Positions 22,086-31,573 of a stretch of 64,000 nucleotides of DNA are shown here, piece after piece. How positions within the stretch are numbered: position 1 is the first letter of the stretch; each line of letters opens with the position of its first letter. This stretch comes from Bin94 sp965215535 (GTDB lineage Bacteria; Gemmatimonadota; Gemmatimonadetes; Longimicrobiales; Gaopeijiaceae): contig OZ244063.1 of NCBI GenBank assembly GCA_965215535.1, positions 744,001-808,000 of the forward strand. The letters run 5' to 3'. The notes beneath the pieces are model-generated. The model searched no databases. It was given only the letters and a program-made list of their open reading frames with translations, and was not told where the DNA came from. The position numbers and the translations under genes are program-made.

Positions 22086-25000
22086 GTGAGCGCAGAAAAA
22101 ACACAGCCCCGGGCCGAACACGCGGTCCACGGCCACGAAGCGTGCCGAGAGGCGGCGGCCCTTGCGCGGACGCTCTTCGGATCAGAGGGAGACGCCACTC
22201 CCCTTCCCGGCGAGTTCGACCGCAACTTCCGCATTCGCCCGCGCGCCTCCGAACCGGCAGGCGAACCCGACGCGGCCACCCCCAACCGCACCGACGGCAT
22301 CGTCCTCAAGCTGAGTCCGGCCGCACGCCGACCGGTTGCCGCCCTTGCGCTCTCTGCCCTGCGGCACCTCGAGCCGGCCTCGCTCTCTGCACAGATTCCC
22401 CGCGCTGTCTCTCCCCTCCACCCCGAACGCCCCCAACCCCGGCCCGGCTCCCACCCCACCGATCCGGCCCCCGACCCGAGCGGCAACGATCTCTGCGTGC
22501 CCGCTCGTCTGGGCGGCGCTCCCCTTGTGGCCTCGGCGGTGAGCTGGGTCGCGGGCGTCCCCCTGGCCCACATCGCCGCGCGTCCCTCACTGACGGTCCT
22601 CGGGGAGCTGGGGCGGCTTCTGGCCGAGCTCAACCGGGCGCTGGCCGATTTCGACCACCCGGAGCTCGACCGCGACTTTCCCTGGCGCATGGAGACCGCC
22701 CCTGCAACGATCCGCGCCTGTCTGCCCGCTCTGGCCCGGGGGCGCACCCTCGTTGCAGCCACCCTGGAGCGCGCGCTGCGCCGCCTGGATCCGGTGCGGT
22801 CCGAGCTCGCCCGCTGCGTGATTCACAACGATGCCAACGACTACAATGTCATTGTGGAGCCGGTGCCTGGGGGGGCGCGGCTGGCGGGGCTGATCGATTT
22901 CGGTGACCTGGCGCGCGGCTGGCGGGCCAGCGAGGTGGCGATCGCGGCCACCTATGCCATGCTCGATCTCGCCGATCCCCTTGAGGCCGCCTGTGCGGTG
23001 GTGCGCGGCTACAGCGGCGTCGCCCCCCTCACCGCCACCGAGTGTCGCGCGCTGATTCCCCTCATCGCCCTGCGCCTCTCTCTGTCGGTCTGCGTTCAGG
23101 CCCGCGAGATGGCGAGGCAGCCCGGCAACGACTACCTGGCGGTCAGTCAGAAGGGCGCGTGGAGGCTGCTGCGGCAGCTTGCCCGGAGCGACTGGCGGCT
23201 GGGCGAATTCCGGATTCGCGAGGCGTGCGGATTGCCGCCGAACCCGGCTGCACAGGCAGTCGCGGAAGAGATGCGGGGGGCGCCGGAGCGATCGCCGGTC
23301 ATGCCGCCCGCCCTTCTGGAGCGACCTCTGACCCTCGATCTGTCGGTCGGAAATGCGCGGCTTCCCTGGCCGCCTCCGGCAGAGGATCCCACCCTGTCCC
23401 GGTGGGTCGAAGAACGCATGGCCGCCGCCGGAGCCACTGTCGGGATCGGGCGCTGGGGCGAGGCGCGCCTCCTCTACGATGCGCCCGGATTTCGCGAGCT
23501 CGGCAACCATGGCGAAGAGGCGCGCACGATTCATCTCGGTCTCGATCTCTTTGCGCCTGCGGGGACCCCGATTCTGGCGCCGCTCGCCGGCGAGGTCGTG
23601 GCGGTGGCCGACAACAATGCGCCGCGCGACTACGGACCGACGGTGATTCTGCGGCACCGGTCGGACGCTGCAGACGATCGCGGGCCGGGTGGCGAGACCA
23701 CAGGGAATGGCGCTCCCGTCTTTCATACCCTCTACGGCCACCTCGCCCGGGCCACCCTCGACCACCTCGCCCCGGGAAGGCGCGTCAAGGCTGGCGAGAC
23801 GATCGGGTGGCTCGGCGACGCCGCGGTCAATGGCGGCTGGCCTCCGCACCTTCACCTCCAGGTCGTTGCGCTCGCCGCGCTGACCGACGACGGCCAAGAG
23901 AACGCGCCCGCGCCCGTCAACTTTCCCGGGGTGGCGCTGGAGCGGCTGCGTCCGGTCTGGGAGTCGGTGCTGCCCGATCCCTCGCCGCTGGCCGGACTCG
24001 ACGCTGCAAACGCAACCGCCCTGGACCCCGCCGACCGCCCCGACGCCCGCAAGGTCGATCTGGCTCGGCGCCGGCGCGCGCATCTGGGTCCCTCGCTCAG
24101 CCTCTCCTACCGCGATCCCCTGCACATTGTGCGCGGCAGCGGAAGCCGGCTTTATGACGATGCGGGGCGCAGCTATCTCGATACCGTCAACAACGTTCCA
24201 CATGTGGGTCACGCCAACCGGCGCGTCGCCGAGGCAATTGCGCATCAATCCCGCATCCTCAACACCAACACCCGCTACTTGCATGAAGAGATTCTGACGC
24301 TGGCCGACGAGCTGCTCGCGCACCTCCCGGATCCGCTCGAGGTCGTCTTTCTGGTCTGTTCGGGCAGCGAGGCCAACGAACTCGCGCTCCGCATGGCGCG
24401 CTCTCATACCGGTCGCGAGGGGGTGGTGTGCGTCGAGGGCGGGTATCATGGCAACACCGCCGGACTGGTGAGCATCAGCCCCTACAAGTTCGATGGGCCG
24501 GGGGAACACGGGGCGGGACCGGGGGTGGCGGTGGCGGCGCTGCCGGATACGTACCGTGGAAGGTTCCGTGCAGAAGAGGGACCAGCGGGCGGGCGCGACG
24601 TGGCCGATCTCTATGCCGACGAGGTGGCGCGCGCGGCCGCGGCTCTGGAGGAACGGAAGGGGCCGGGAGTCGCAGCCTTTATCGTCGAACCGATTCTGAG
24701 TTGCGGCGGACAGATCGAACCGCCCCCCGGCTACCTGGCCCGCGCCTTTGCACAGATCCGCGCGGCCGGAGGCGTCTGCATTGCCGACGAGGTTCAGGTC
24801 GGATTCGGGCGCGTGGGCGACGCCTTCTGGGGGTTCGCGCTGCAGGGCGTTGTGCCCGACATCGTCACGATGGGCAAGCCGATGGGAAACGGCCACCCTG
24901 TCGCCGCAGTCGCCACCACGCGCAGCATTGCCGATTCATTCGCCAATGGCATGGAGTACTTCAGCACCTTTGGGGGAAATCCGGTTTCATGCGCGGCGGC

Positions 25001-25379
25001 GCGGGCCGTTCTGGCCGAGCTGCGCGACCGCGATCTTCAGGACCACGCCCGGCGGATCGGCAACGATCTTGTGGACAGTCTGCGCGCGCTGGCCGAGCGC
25101 CACCCGATCGTGGGCGATGTGCGGGGCCGCGGCCTCTTTTTGGGAATCGAGCTGGTGCGGAATCGCCAGAGCCGGGAACCCTTCCCAGAGGCGTGCAGCC
25201 ATCTCATCAACCGCGCGCGCAGGATGGGCGTCCTGCTCGGCGTCGACGGCCCCGATCACAATGTCATCAAGATCAAGCCGCCCATGGTCTTCAGCGAGGA
25301 CGACGCAGCCCTGCTTGTGCAGACGCTGGACCGGGTGCTGCGAGAAATTCCGCCGCCGGGGGCGTCACGGGCAGGGTAA
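22086..25379 (+). CDS. Kinase / M23 peptidase / class III aminotransferase fusion
   Basis: About 1097 residues from the GTG at 22086; another GTG at 22050 is also possible. Domain 1 (about 20-400) is an aminoglycoside-phosphotransferase-fold kinase with CVIHNDANDYNVIV (catalytic loop, near 244) and LIDFGD (metal Asp, near 270). Domain 2 (about 440-620) is an M23 LytM fold with HLGLD and PPHLHLQV, which keep metal-binding His and Asp. Domain 3 (about 660-1090) is a class III PLP aminotransferase with CSGSEANELALRMAR, CIADEVQVGFGR and the PLP Lys in VTMGKPMGNG. Similar fusions resemble hydroxylysine kinase plus the ethanolamine-phosphate/phosphohydroxylysine lyase, so it may phosphorylate then eliminate an amino alcohol. 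The role of the peptidase-like module is unknown. Confidence 0.88.
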   Translation: MSAEKTQPRAEHAVHGHEACREAAALARTLFGSEGDATPLPGEFDRNFRIRPRASEPAGEPDAATPNRTDGIVLKLSPAARRPVAALALSALRHLEPASLSAQIPRAVSPLHPERPQPRPGSHPTDPAPDPSGNDLCVPARLGGAPLVASAVSWVAGVPLAHIAARPSLTVLGELGRLLAELNRALADFDHPELDRDFPWRMETAPATIRACLPALARGRTLVAATLERALRRLDPVRSELARCVIHNDANDYNVIVEPVPGGARLAGLIDFGDLARGWRASEVAIAATYAMLDLADPLEAACAVVRGYSGVAPLTATECRALIPLIALRLSLSVCVQAREMARQPGNDYLAVSQKGAWRLLRQLARSDWRLGEFRIREACGLPPNPAAQAVAEEMRGAPERSPVMPPALLERPLTLDLSVGNARLPWPPPAEDPTLSRWVEERMAAAGATVGIGRWGEARLLYDAPGFRELGNHGEEARTIHLGLDLFAPAGTPILAPLAGEVVAVADNNAPRDYGPTVILRHRSDAADDRGPGGETTGNGAPVFHTLYGHLARATLDHLAPGRRVKAGETIGWLGDAAVNGGWPPHLHLQVVALAALTDDGQENAPAPVNFPGVALERLRPVWESVLPDPSPLAGLDAANATALDPADRPDARKVDLARRRRAHLGPSLSLSYRDPLHIVRGSGSRLYDDAGRSYLDTVNNVPHVGHANRRVAEAIAHQSRILNTNTRYLHEEILTLADELLAHLPDPLEVVFLVCSGSEANELALRMARSHTGREGVVCVEGGYHGNTAGLVSISPYKFDGPGEHGAGPGVAVAALPDTYRGRFRAEEGPAGGRDVADLYADEVARAAAALEERKGPGVAAFIVEPILSCGGQIEPPPGYLARAFAQIRAAGGVCIADEVQVGFGRVGDAFWGFALQGVVPDIVTMGKPMGNGHPVAAVATTRSIADSFANGMEYFSTFGGNPVSCAAARAVLAELRDRDLQDHARRIGNDLVDSLRALAERHPIVGDVRGRGLFLGIELVRNRQSREPFPEACSHLINRARRMGVLLGVDGPDHNVIKIKPPMVFSEDDAALLVQTLDRVLREIPPPGASRAG

Positions 25380-25391
25380 TCCGGCCCCGGC

Positions 25392-26063
25392 TCAGGGATA
25401 CAGCCGCCGCCGCTCCCAGGCGTCTTCCCGGCGTTCGTAGAGGAAGCGGTCGTGCAGGCGCGCGGGGCCTTCCTGCCAGAACTCAATCGCCTCGGGCACG
25501 ATCCGGAATCCCGACCAGTGGGGCGGCCGGGGCACCTCGCGATCCCGGAAGCGCTCCTCGAGCTCCTTTACCCGCTCCTCCAGGGTGCGGCGACGGTCGA
25601 GTGTGCGACTCTGCTCCGACGCCCAGGCTCCGATGCGGCTCTGGCGGGGGCGGCTCGCAAAGTAGGCATCGGCTTCGGCATCCGCGACCCGCTCGACTGC
25701 ACCCCGAATCCGCACCTGGCGGTCGAGCGGCTGCCAGTAGAAGGTCATCCCTGCGCGGGTGTGGATGCGAAGCGCCGATCCCTTGGCCGAGCCCAGGTTG
25801 GTGTAGAAGACGAATCCCCGGACATCGAAGTCCTTGAGCAGAACCATGCGGCCCTCCGGGGTCGCGTCCGCTCCCAGGGTAGAGAGGCAGACCGCTTCGG
25901 CAAAGACAATGCGCTCGTCGGCTTCGGCTTCGGCGAACCAGCGGCCGAACTGCTCGATCGGATCGCGCGCAAGGTCGCGGCGACGAAGTCCAACCGGAGC
26001 CGGGCGCTGCCGGGCGGCATTGGGGGAATCCCTGCGCGGCGCCGAATCCTGCGGATCGCTCAT
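25392..26063 (-). CDS. pdxH: Pyridoxamine 5'-phosphate oxidase
   Basis: A 223-residue FMN enzyme that oxidises pyridoxine/pyridoxamine 5'-phosphate to PLP. Visible family features: DPIEQFGRWFAEA near the N-terminus, TPEGRMVLLKDFDVRGFVFYTNLGSAKG (FMN/PLP binding), FYWQPLDRQVRIRGAVERV, SRPRQSRIGAWASEQS and the C-terminal signature with HDRFLYER and WERRRLYP. The ATG at 26063 overlaps the stop of the upstream epimerase gene (ATGA). It is the last gene of a four-gene minus-strand run and ends convergently with the fusion gene only 12 bases away. Confidence 0.96.
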   Translation of the reverse strand: MSDPQDSAPRRDSPNAARQRPAPVGLRRRDLARDPIEQFGRWFAEAEADERIVFAEAVCLSTLGADATPEGRMVLLKDFDVRGFVFYTNLGSAKGSALRIHTRAGMTFYWQPLDRQVRIRGAVERVADAEADAYFASRPRQSRIGAWASEQSRTLDRRRTLEERVKELEERFRDREVPRPPHWSGFRIVPEAIEFWQEGPARLHDRFLYERREDAWERRRLYP

Positions 26064-27460
26064 CGGGCGTCTCCCTCCCCTTCCCTCCCCGCAGCCCCGA
26101 GCTGATGCCGCAGCGATTCCTCCAGGCCCTCGAAATCGAAGCGGAAGTCGCTCTGCCGGGCGGCATCGGGAATCACGCGCGCCCCCTCGAGGAGAAGCGC
26201 GGTTCCCATCTCGCCAAAGAGACCGCGCACCGCCAGCGAGGGAACGGGCAGCAGGGTGGGCCGGCGCAGAACGCGCCCGAGAACGCTGGTGAAGGTGGCG
26301 TTGGGCACCGGATAGGGGGCGGTGGCATTCACCGGACCGCGCAGCGAAGGGGTTGTGAGGGCATGGAAGACAAGGGCGACGAGATCGTCGTGATCGATCC
26401 AGCTCACATACTGGCGCCCGGTGCCGAGACGACCCCCGATTCCCATCTTGAAGGGAAGGAGCATGGTGCCGAGCGCCCCCCCGGCCGGGCTGAGCACAAG
26501 TCCGATCCGAAGCTGCACCACCCGCACCCCCGAACGCGATGCGCGGGCGGCCTCGGTCTCCCACTCGCGGCAGAGATCGGCCAGGAATCCCCGCCCGGGA
26601 CGATTCGCCTCGCGGAGCGGCTCCGTTCCCCGATCTCCGTAGTACCCGACCGCCGACGCCGAGACCAGAACCTCGGGCGGCGTGCGCATCCGGTTGATGG
26701 CGGCCACCAGAAGACGGGTGCCGGTCAGGCGGCTCTGGCGAATCTCCTCCTTGCGCGCCGGGGTCCACTTGCCGCCTGCGATGCTCTCGCCCGCCAGATG
26801 CACGATCGCATCGACCCCCTCGAGCCGGTGTCCCTCGATCTTGCGTTCAGCCGGATCCCAGTAGATCTCGCCCGCTTCCCGGTCGGGCTTGCGCCGCACA
26901 ATGCGCAGCACCTCGTGCCCGCCGGTGGTCAGGAAGTGGCAGAGCGCCGACCCGATCAATCCCCCCGACCCCGTCACCGCCACGCGCAGCCGCTTTCCCC
27001 GATACAGCGCATGACGCGCCATGTCCTGCGCAATCCTGCGACCGCGAAAGGCGAAGAACCGCTTCAGCTCGGCCTCGATCGCCGTGCGCGTAAAGATGTT
27101 GGCTGCGGCTCCCAGCGGCGGCTCCCAGGCAATGCGATCGCGCACAATCGTGCCGCCCTCGCCCCCGGGCTCGAATTCGTGGTCGTGGACCCAGGACTGG
27201 AGCGGACCCGAAATCTGTTCGTCGCGAAAGAGCCGGTCCTTGCGGAAAGTGGTGTGGCGCACCGTCAGATCGGCCTTGATCGGGCCCCGGCGGCCGCGAA
27301 TGCGAACCACTCCGCCATCGTCGATCCCGCCCTCGCGCGAGATCACCCGTACATCTTCCCAGGGGGGCAGGAGCCGTTCGAGTGCGCCGGGCCGCATGTG
27401 CCAGGCAAAGACTTCATCGGTGGGAAAGGGAATGACGGCCTCATGGACAACATTGGGCAT
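26060..27460 (-). CDS. TIGR01777-type epimerase with N-terminal SRPBCC domain
   Basis: A 466-residue two-domain protein. Residues 1-150 form a START/SRPBCC ligand-binding fold (MPNVVHEAVIPFPTDEVFAWHMRPGALERLLPPWE). The rest is an extended-SDR NAD(P)-binding protein with TGSGGLIGSALCHFL, VHLAGESIAGGKW, SRLTGTRLLV and SAVGYYGDRG, typical of the YfcH/TIGR01777 family. Fusion of these two domains is common in the family; substrates are not known. It begins 14 bases after the rpe stop and overlaps pdxH by ATGA, so the genes are probably co-expressed. Confidence 0.9.
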   Translation of the reverse strand: MPNVVHEAVIPFPTDEVFAWHMRPGALERLLPPWEDVRVISREGGIDDGGVVRIRGRRGPIKADLTVRHTTFRKDRLFRDEQISGPLQSWVHDHEFEPGGEGGTIVRDRIAWEPPLGAAANIFTRTAIEAELKRFFAFRGRRIAQDMARHALYRGKRLRVAVTGSGGLIGSALCHFLTTGGHEVLRIVRRKPDREAGEIYWDPAERKIEGHRLEGVDAIVHLAGESIAGGKWTPARKEEIRQSRLTGTRLLVAAINRMRTPPEVLVSASAVGYYGDRGTEPLREANRPGRGFLADLCREWETEAARASRSGVRVVQLRIGLVLSPAGGALGTMLLPFKMGIGGRLGTGRQYVSWIDHDDLVALVFHALTTPSLRGPVNATAPYPVPNATFTSVLGRVLRRPTLLPVPSLAVRGLFGEMGTALLLEGARVIPDAARQSDFRFDFEGLEESLRHQLGAAGREGEGDAR

Positions 27461-27474
27461 CGGGCCTGAATCCT

Positions 27475-28179
27475 CTACGATTGAATCTGCGGGTGCGCGC
27501 CGTCGCCGCTCCATGCGGAATCCGCGATGGCGCTCCGGATCGCCGCGACGCCTGCGGCCGCACCCTGCGGGTGACCGTAGATCGCCGATCCGGCAACGAG
27601 AATGGTGGCGCCGGCCTCGACCAGCGCAGGGGCGGTGGCCGTGCCGACTCCGCCGTCAACCTCAAGGGCGATCCGGCCGGAGTGGCGGGATTCGATCAGA
27701 CTGCGGGCGCGCGCCACCTTGTCCAGCGATTGGGGAATGAAGGCCTGGCCGCCAAATCCGGGATTCACCGTCATGATCAGGAGCAGGTCGATCTCGTCGA
27801 GGAGCTCCTGAATGGCACCCAGGGGGGTGGCCGGGTTGAGCGCAACCCCGGCGCGCTTGCCGGCGGCCCGGATCATCTGCAGGGCGCGGTGCGGGTGGGG
27901 GGTGGCCTCGACATGAATGGTGATCAGATCGGCGCCGGCCGCGGCGAAGGCGTCGATGTAGCGCTCGGGGCGGTCGATCATCAGGTGAACGTCCAGGGTG
28001 CGGTCGGTGACGCGCCGCACACTCTCGGCGAGAGGCGGCCCGAAGGTGAGATTCGGCACGAAGTGGCCATCCATCACATCCAGATGAATCCACTCCGCCC
28101 CGGCCTCGTCCACCGCCCGCACCTCGCGGCCCAGCACCGTGAAGTCGCAGCTCAGAAGCGAGGGCGCAATCCGGATCAT
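27475..28179 (-). CDS. rpe: Ribulose-phosphate 3-epimerase
   Basis: A 234-residue TIM-barrel metalloenzyme that interconverts ribulose 5-phosphate and xylulose 5-phosphate. Signatures: MIRIAPSLLSCDF, HLDVMDGHFVPNLTFGP (catalytic Asp and metal His), DVHLMID, MTVNPGFGGQAFIP, EVDGGVG and a phosphate-binding AGSAIYG. The ATG at 28179 overlaps the rpiA stop (ATGA), so the two pentose-phosphate isomerases are translationally coupled. Confidence 0.97.
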   Translation of the reverse strand: MIRIAPSLLSCDFTVLGREVRAVDEAGAEWIHLDVMDGHFVPNLTFGPPLAESVRRVTDRTLDVHLMIDRPERYIDAFAAAGADLITIHVEATPHPHRALQMIRAAGKRAGVALNPATPLGAIQELLDEIDLLLIMTVNPGFGGQAFIPQSLDKVARARSLIESRHSGRIALEVDGGVGTATAPALVEAGATILVAGSAIYGHPQGAAAGVAAIRSAIADSAWSGDGAHPQIQS

Positions 28180-28922
28180 CGCCGCCGCACTCCCCCCTGC
28201 CCCGCCACCAGCGCGCCGGTGGCCACGCCCAGAAAGAGCCCCGACTCCACCACCCCGGCGCGGCTGCGAAGCGCCTCGGCGAGCGCCGCCGGATCGGGAA
28301 TGCCCCCCTCGAAGAAGCAGTCGATCATGTGGTTGCGGTTGTCGGTGCAGAACGGTCGCGGTCCATCTTCGGCACCCGCCGGATCCATGCGCAGCCGCGG
28401 CGTACAGCCCAGCGCGGCGGTCATCCACTCCAGATGGCTCTCGAAGGCGAAGGGCACCACCTCGACCGGCACCGGCGCTCGCGCGCCCAGCCGCGCCACC
28501 TCCTTCGTCTCGTCCACAATCGCCACCACCCTGCGCGACGCCTGCGCCACCATCTTTTCGCGCAGCAGCGCGCCGCCCAGCCCCTTGATCAGATTCAGGG
28601 CGGGATCAATCTCGTCGGCGCCATCGACCGTCAGATCCAGCGGCGCCAGCGCAGAGAGCGTTCCCAGGGGAATTCCGAGCCGGGCGGCCTCCCTCTCGGT
28701 GCGCACCGAGGTGGGAACCCCGATCACGTCCTCAAGATCGCCCGCGGCAAGACGCGCGGCCAGCGCACGCAGAAAGTGCCCCGCCGTGGAGCCGGTGCCG
28801 AGCCCCAGCCGCATCCCCGAACGCACCATGGCCGCTGCCTCCTCGCCGACGGCGCGCCTGAGATCGTCGGCGGCGCCCTTCGGGGACATGGCGGCGGCAG
28901 GGGTCGAGAGGTCAGAGGGCAT
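28176..28922 (-). CDS. rpiA: Ribose-5-phosphate isomerase A
   Basis: A 248-residue enzyme that interconverts ribose 5-phosphate and ribulose 5-phosphate. It shows LGLGTGSTAGHFLRAL (phosphate loop), GVPTSVRTEREA, TVDGADEIDPALNLIKGLGGALLREK with the catalytic Asp/Glu/Lys, and VVAIVDETKEVARLG. The C-terminal half is standard except for a short insert near CTPRLRMDPAGAEDG. The ATG at 28922 is used; an internal ATG (MSPKGAAD) eleven codons later is an alternative. First gene of the rpiA-rpe-epimerase-pdxH run, divergent from the DAHP synthase gene. Confidence 0.96.
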   Translation of the reverse strand: MPSDLSTPAAAMSPKGAADDLRRAVGEEAAAMVRSGMRLGLGTGSTAGHFLRALAARLAAGDLEDVIGVPTSVRTEREAARLGIPLGTLSALAPLDLTVDGADEIDPALNLIKGLGGALLREKMVAQASRRVVAIVDETKEVARLGARAPVPVEVVPFAFESHLEWMTAALGCTPRLRMDPAGAEDGPRPFCTDNRNHMIDCFFEGGIPDPAALAEALRSRAGVVESGLFLGVATGALVAGQGGVRRR

Positions 28923-29030
28923 TGAGGGCGCGGCAGGACTGCGGGATCCGGGATCGGTCGGGGCGAGGGAAACCGCATCCAGAGGGACGAGGCGGTTTAC
29001 AGACAGGCAAAATCTACCATCTTTGGCCGC

Positions 29031-30047
29031 ATGATTATCGTCGCGCGCAAGGGCGTCACCGCCCAGGAGCTGGATTACATCCGCGAACGGGTCGAGCGGC
29101 TGGGCTTCCGCACCCACCTTTCGGTCGGCGAAAGTCGCACCATTATCGGGTGCATCGGCGAAGAGGCGCGGCTGCGGAATGTCCCCCTCCTCTCGATTCC
29201 CGGGGTTCATTCGGTGCATCCGGTCATGCGTCCCTGGAAGCTCGCCGGGCGCGAATTCGCCGCCGATCCCGCCACCCGCGTCCAGGTGGGCGATCGCGTC
29301 TTCGGCGGCCGGGCCTGCCTGGTGGCCGCCGGCCCCTGCTCGGTCGAGGGCGAAGAGATGATGATGAAGACCGGCAGAGCGGTGGCAACCGAGGGGGCCG
29401 CACTCCTGCGCGGGGGGGCCTTCAAGCCGCGCACATCGCCCTACTCCTTCGACGGCCTCAAGGAAGAGGGGCTGCAGATCCTGGCGCGCGTGCGCGAAGA
29501 GACGGGACTGCCGGTGGTGACCGAGGTGCTCGATCCACGCGACGCCGAGCTGATCGCGGGCTATGTGGACATGTTTCAGATCGGAACCCGCAACATGCAG
29601 AACTTCGCTCTTCTGCGCGAGGTCGGACAGTTGCAGAGGCCGGTTCTGCTGAAGCGCGGCATGTCGGCCACCCTCAAGGATCTGCTCCTGGCCGCAGAGT
29701 ATGTCATGAGCCGGGGCAATATGCAGATCGTTCTCTGCGAGCGCGGCATTCGCACCTTCGGCTCGGAGATGCGCAACACCTTCGATCTGGCCGCAATTCC
29801 CTGGCTGAAGGCCGAGACGCACCTGCCGGTGGTGGCCGATCCTTCGCACGCCGGGGGACGCCGCGACCTCGTTGCGCCGCTCAGCTTTGCGGCGGTGGCG
29901 GCCGGGGCCGACGGGCTGATCGTCGAGGTTCACCCCGATCCCGAAAACGCGCTCTCCGACGGCGATCAGTCGCTTGCCTTCGACGACTTCTCTGCGCTGA
30001 TGCGCGATCTGGGAGCCTTCGCCGAGGCGGCGGGACGAAGCCTGTAG
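29031..30047 (+). CDS. aroF: 3-deoxy-7-phosphoheptulonate synthase (DAHP synthase, type I-beta)
   Basis: A 338-residue enzyme that condenses phosphoenolpyruvate and erythrose 4-phosphate, first step of the shikimate pathway. The N-terminal 70 residues (MIIVARKGVTAQELDYIRER) form the ferredoxin-like regulatory domain of the I-beta subclass. The barrel follows, with VAAGPCSVEG, GGAFKPRTSPYSFDG, FQIGTRNMQNFALL, LLKRGMSATL, CERGIRTF and DPSHAGGRRDLV. The ATG at 29031 has little Shine-Dalgarno. It is divergent from rpiA, an intergenic space of about 110 bases. It converges with argH, whose stop is 22 bases away. Confidence 0.96.
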   Translation: MIIVARKGVTAQELDYIRERVERLGFRTHLSVGESRTIIGCIGEEARLRNVPLLSIPGVHSVHPVMRPWKLAGREFAADPATRVQVGDRVFGGRACLVAAGPCSVEGEEMMMKTGRAVATEGAALLRGGAFKPRTSPYSFDGLKEEGLQILARVREETGLPVVTEVLDPRDAELIAGYVDMFQIGTRNMQNFALLREVGQLQRPVLLKRGMSATLKDLLLAAEYVMSRGNMQIVLCERGIRTFGSEMRNTFDLAAIPWLKAETHLPVVADPSHAGGRRDLVAPLSFAAVAAGADGLIVEVHPDPENALSDGDQSLAFDDFSALMRDLGAFAEAAGRSL

Positions 30048-30069
30048 GAAAAGGGGGGGGGACCGAACC

Positions 30070-31539
30070 TCAGGGGGCGGCCCGTTCCGGTGGCGCCAAC
30101 TCCGCGAGCGCCGCAGCGAGCGCATCGAGTTGAGCGGCGAGCGCCCGGGCCGAGGTGCCGCCCTCCACATCGCGCGACGCCACCGAGCGATCCGGGTCGA
30201 AGAGTTCGCGGGTATCGTCGCCAAAGCGGGAATCGACCCCCTGAATCTCCTCGATCGCCAGAGCGTCGAGAGAGCGCCCCGATTCCTCGGCCAGGCGAAC
30301 CAGAGCGCCCACCACATGATGGCTTTCGCGAAAGGGAACGCCGCGCCGAACCAGGGAATCGGCCAGATCGGTGGCCAGCATCCCCGCACCCAGGGCGGCG
30401 CGCGTCCGCTCTTCGGCCACGGCCAGCGTCTGCACCGTTCCCGTCAGAGCCGGCAGAACCAGCGCCAGGGTATCGATCGAATCGAAGACCATCTCCTTGT
30501 CCTCCTGGAGATCGCGGTTGTAGCCGGTCGGAAGTCCCTTCAGAAGGGTCAGGAGCGCGGTCAGGTTGCCGGCCAGCCGCCCCGCCTTGCCCCGCACCAG
30601 CTCGGCCACATCGGGGTTGCGCTTTTGCGGCATGAGCGACGAGCCGGTGGCAAAGCCGTCGCCCAGGCGCACAAAGCCGAACTCGGAACTCGAGAAGAGG
30701 ATCAGATCCTCGGCGAACTGCGAGAGGTGAACCCCTGTCAGAGCGGCACCGAAGACGAGGCGCGCGCACCAGTCGCGGTCGGCAACGATGTCGATCGAGT
30801 TCCGGGAGATGCGCGCAAAGCCGAGATCGGCGGCCAGGGCATGGCGATCCACCGGAAAGGGACACCCGGCGAGCGCGCCCGCTCCGAGAGGCAGCACATC
30901 GCATGCGCGGCGGGTCGCCTGCAACTGCTCCAGATCGCGCACCAGGGGCCAGGCGCGCGAGAGCAGCCAGTGGGCGACCGGAACCGGCTGGGCCTGCTGC
31001 AGATGGGTGTATCCGGGCATCACCATGCCGATCGTTGCGCGGGCGCGCTCGGCCAGCGCTCGCACCAGGCGACCGAGCTCTGCGCGCTGGTGGGCAATCG
31101 CTTCCAGCCCCCAGAGACGAAAATCGGTGGCGACCTGATCGTTGCGCGAGCGTCCGGTGTGGAGCTTGCCCCCGACCGGGCCGATCGTCTCGGTCAGCAG
31201 ACGCTCCACCAGCGTGTGAATGTCCTCGTCCGCCACCGCGGCAAAGTCTTCGGCGCTCCACTCCGCCAACTGCGCCCCGACCGCACCGAGTCCCTGCACG
31301 ATCGCGGCCGCCTCTGCGGTCGTCAGGAGTCCCGCCCTCTCCAGCGCCCGGGCCCAGGCGCGGCTCCCCCGGATATCGTGCCGCCAGAGCCGACAATCGA
31401 CATCCAGCGAGCGGTTCAGCGCCTCCATCTCGCCCGCGAGAGCGCCCGTAAAGCGTCCTCCCCAGAGCGCGTGGCCCCCGCCCCTTTCGGGATCGGCGCT
31501 CACCGAACGCCGGGAAGCCGACAGATTATCGGCGGGCAT
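30070..31539 (-). CDS. argH: Argininosuccinate lyase
   Basis: A 489-residue member of the fumarase/aspartase superfamily, cleaving argininosuccinate to arginine and fumarate, last step of arginine synthesis. Signatures: WGGRFTGALAGEMEALNRSL, DIHTLVERLL, GKLHTGRSRNDQVATD, MPGYTHLQQAQP, and the family signature GSSLMPQKRNPDVAEL. The C-terminus is slightly long and Ala-rich. The ATG at 31539 comes 34 bases after the argG stop, so argG and argH form an operon. Confidence 0.97.
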   Translation of the reverse strand: MPADNLSASRRSVSADPERGGGHALWGGRFTGALAGEMEALNRSLDVDCRLWRHDIRGSRAWARALERAGLLTTAEAAAIVQGLGAVGAQLAEWSAEDFAAVADEDIHTLVERLLTETIGPVGGKLHTGRSRNDQVATDFRLWGLEAIAHQRAELGRLVRALAERARATIGMVMPGYTHLQQAQPVPVAHWLLSRAWPLVRDLEQLQATRRACDVLPLGAGALAGCPFPVDRHALAADLGFARISRNSIDIVADRDWCARLVFGAALTGVHLSQFAEDLILFSSSEFGFVRLGDGFATGSSLMPQKRNPDVAELVRGKAGRLAGNLTALLTLLKGLPTGYNRDLQEDKEMVFDSIDTLALVLPALTGTVQTLAVAEERTRAALGAGMLATDLADSLVRRGVPFRESHHVVGALVRLAEESGRSLDALAIEEIQGVDSRFGDDTRELFDPDRSVASRDVEGGTSARALAAQLDALAAALAELAPPERAAP

Positions 31540-31573
31540 GCGCGCGGCACACTCCGGATCTCCCCGGAGCGCA

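Noticed and set aside
22587..24896. A long minus-strand open frame opposite the fusion gene
   Set aside because: No recognisable domain; the plus strand carries three well-conserved enzymatic folds. The antisense frame is a codon-bias shadow.
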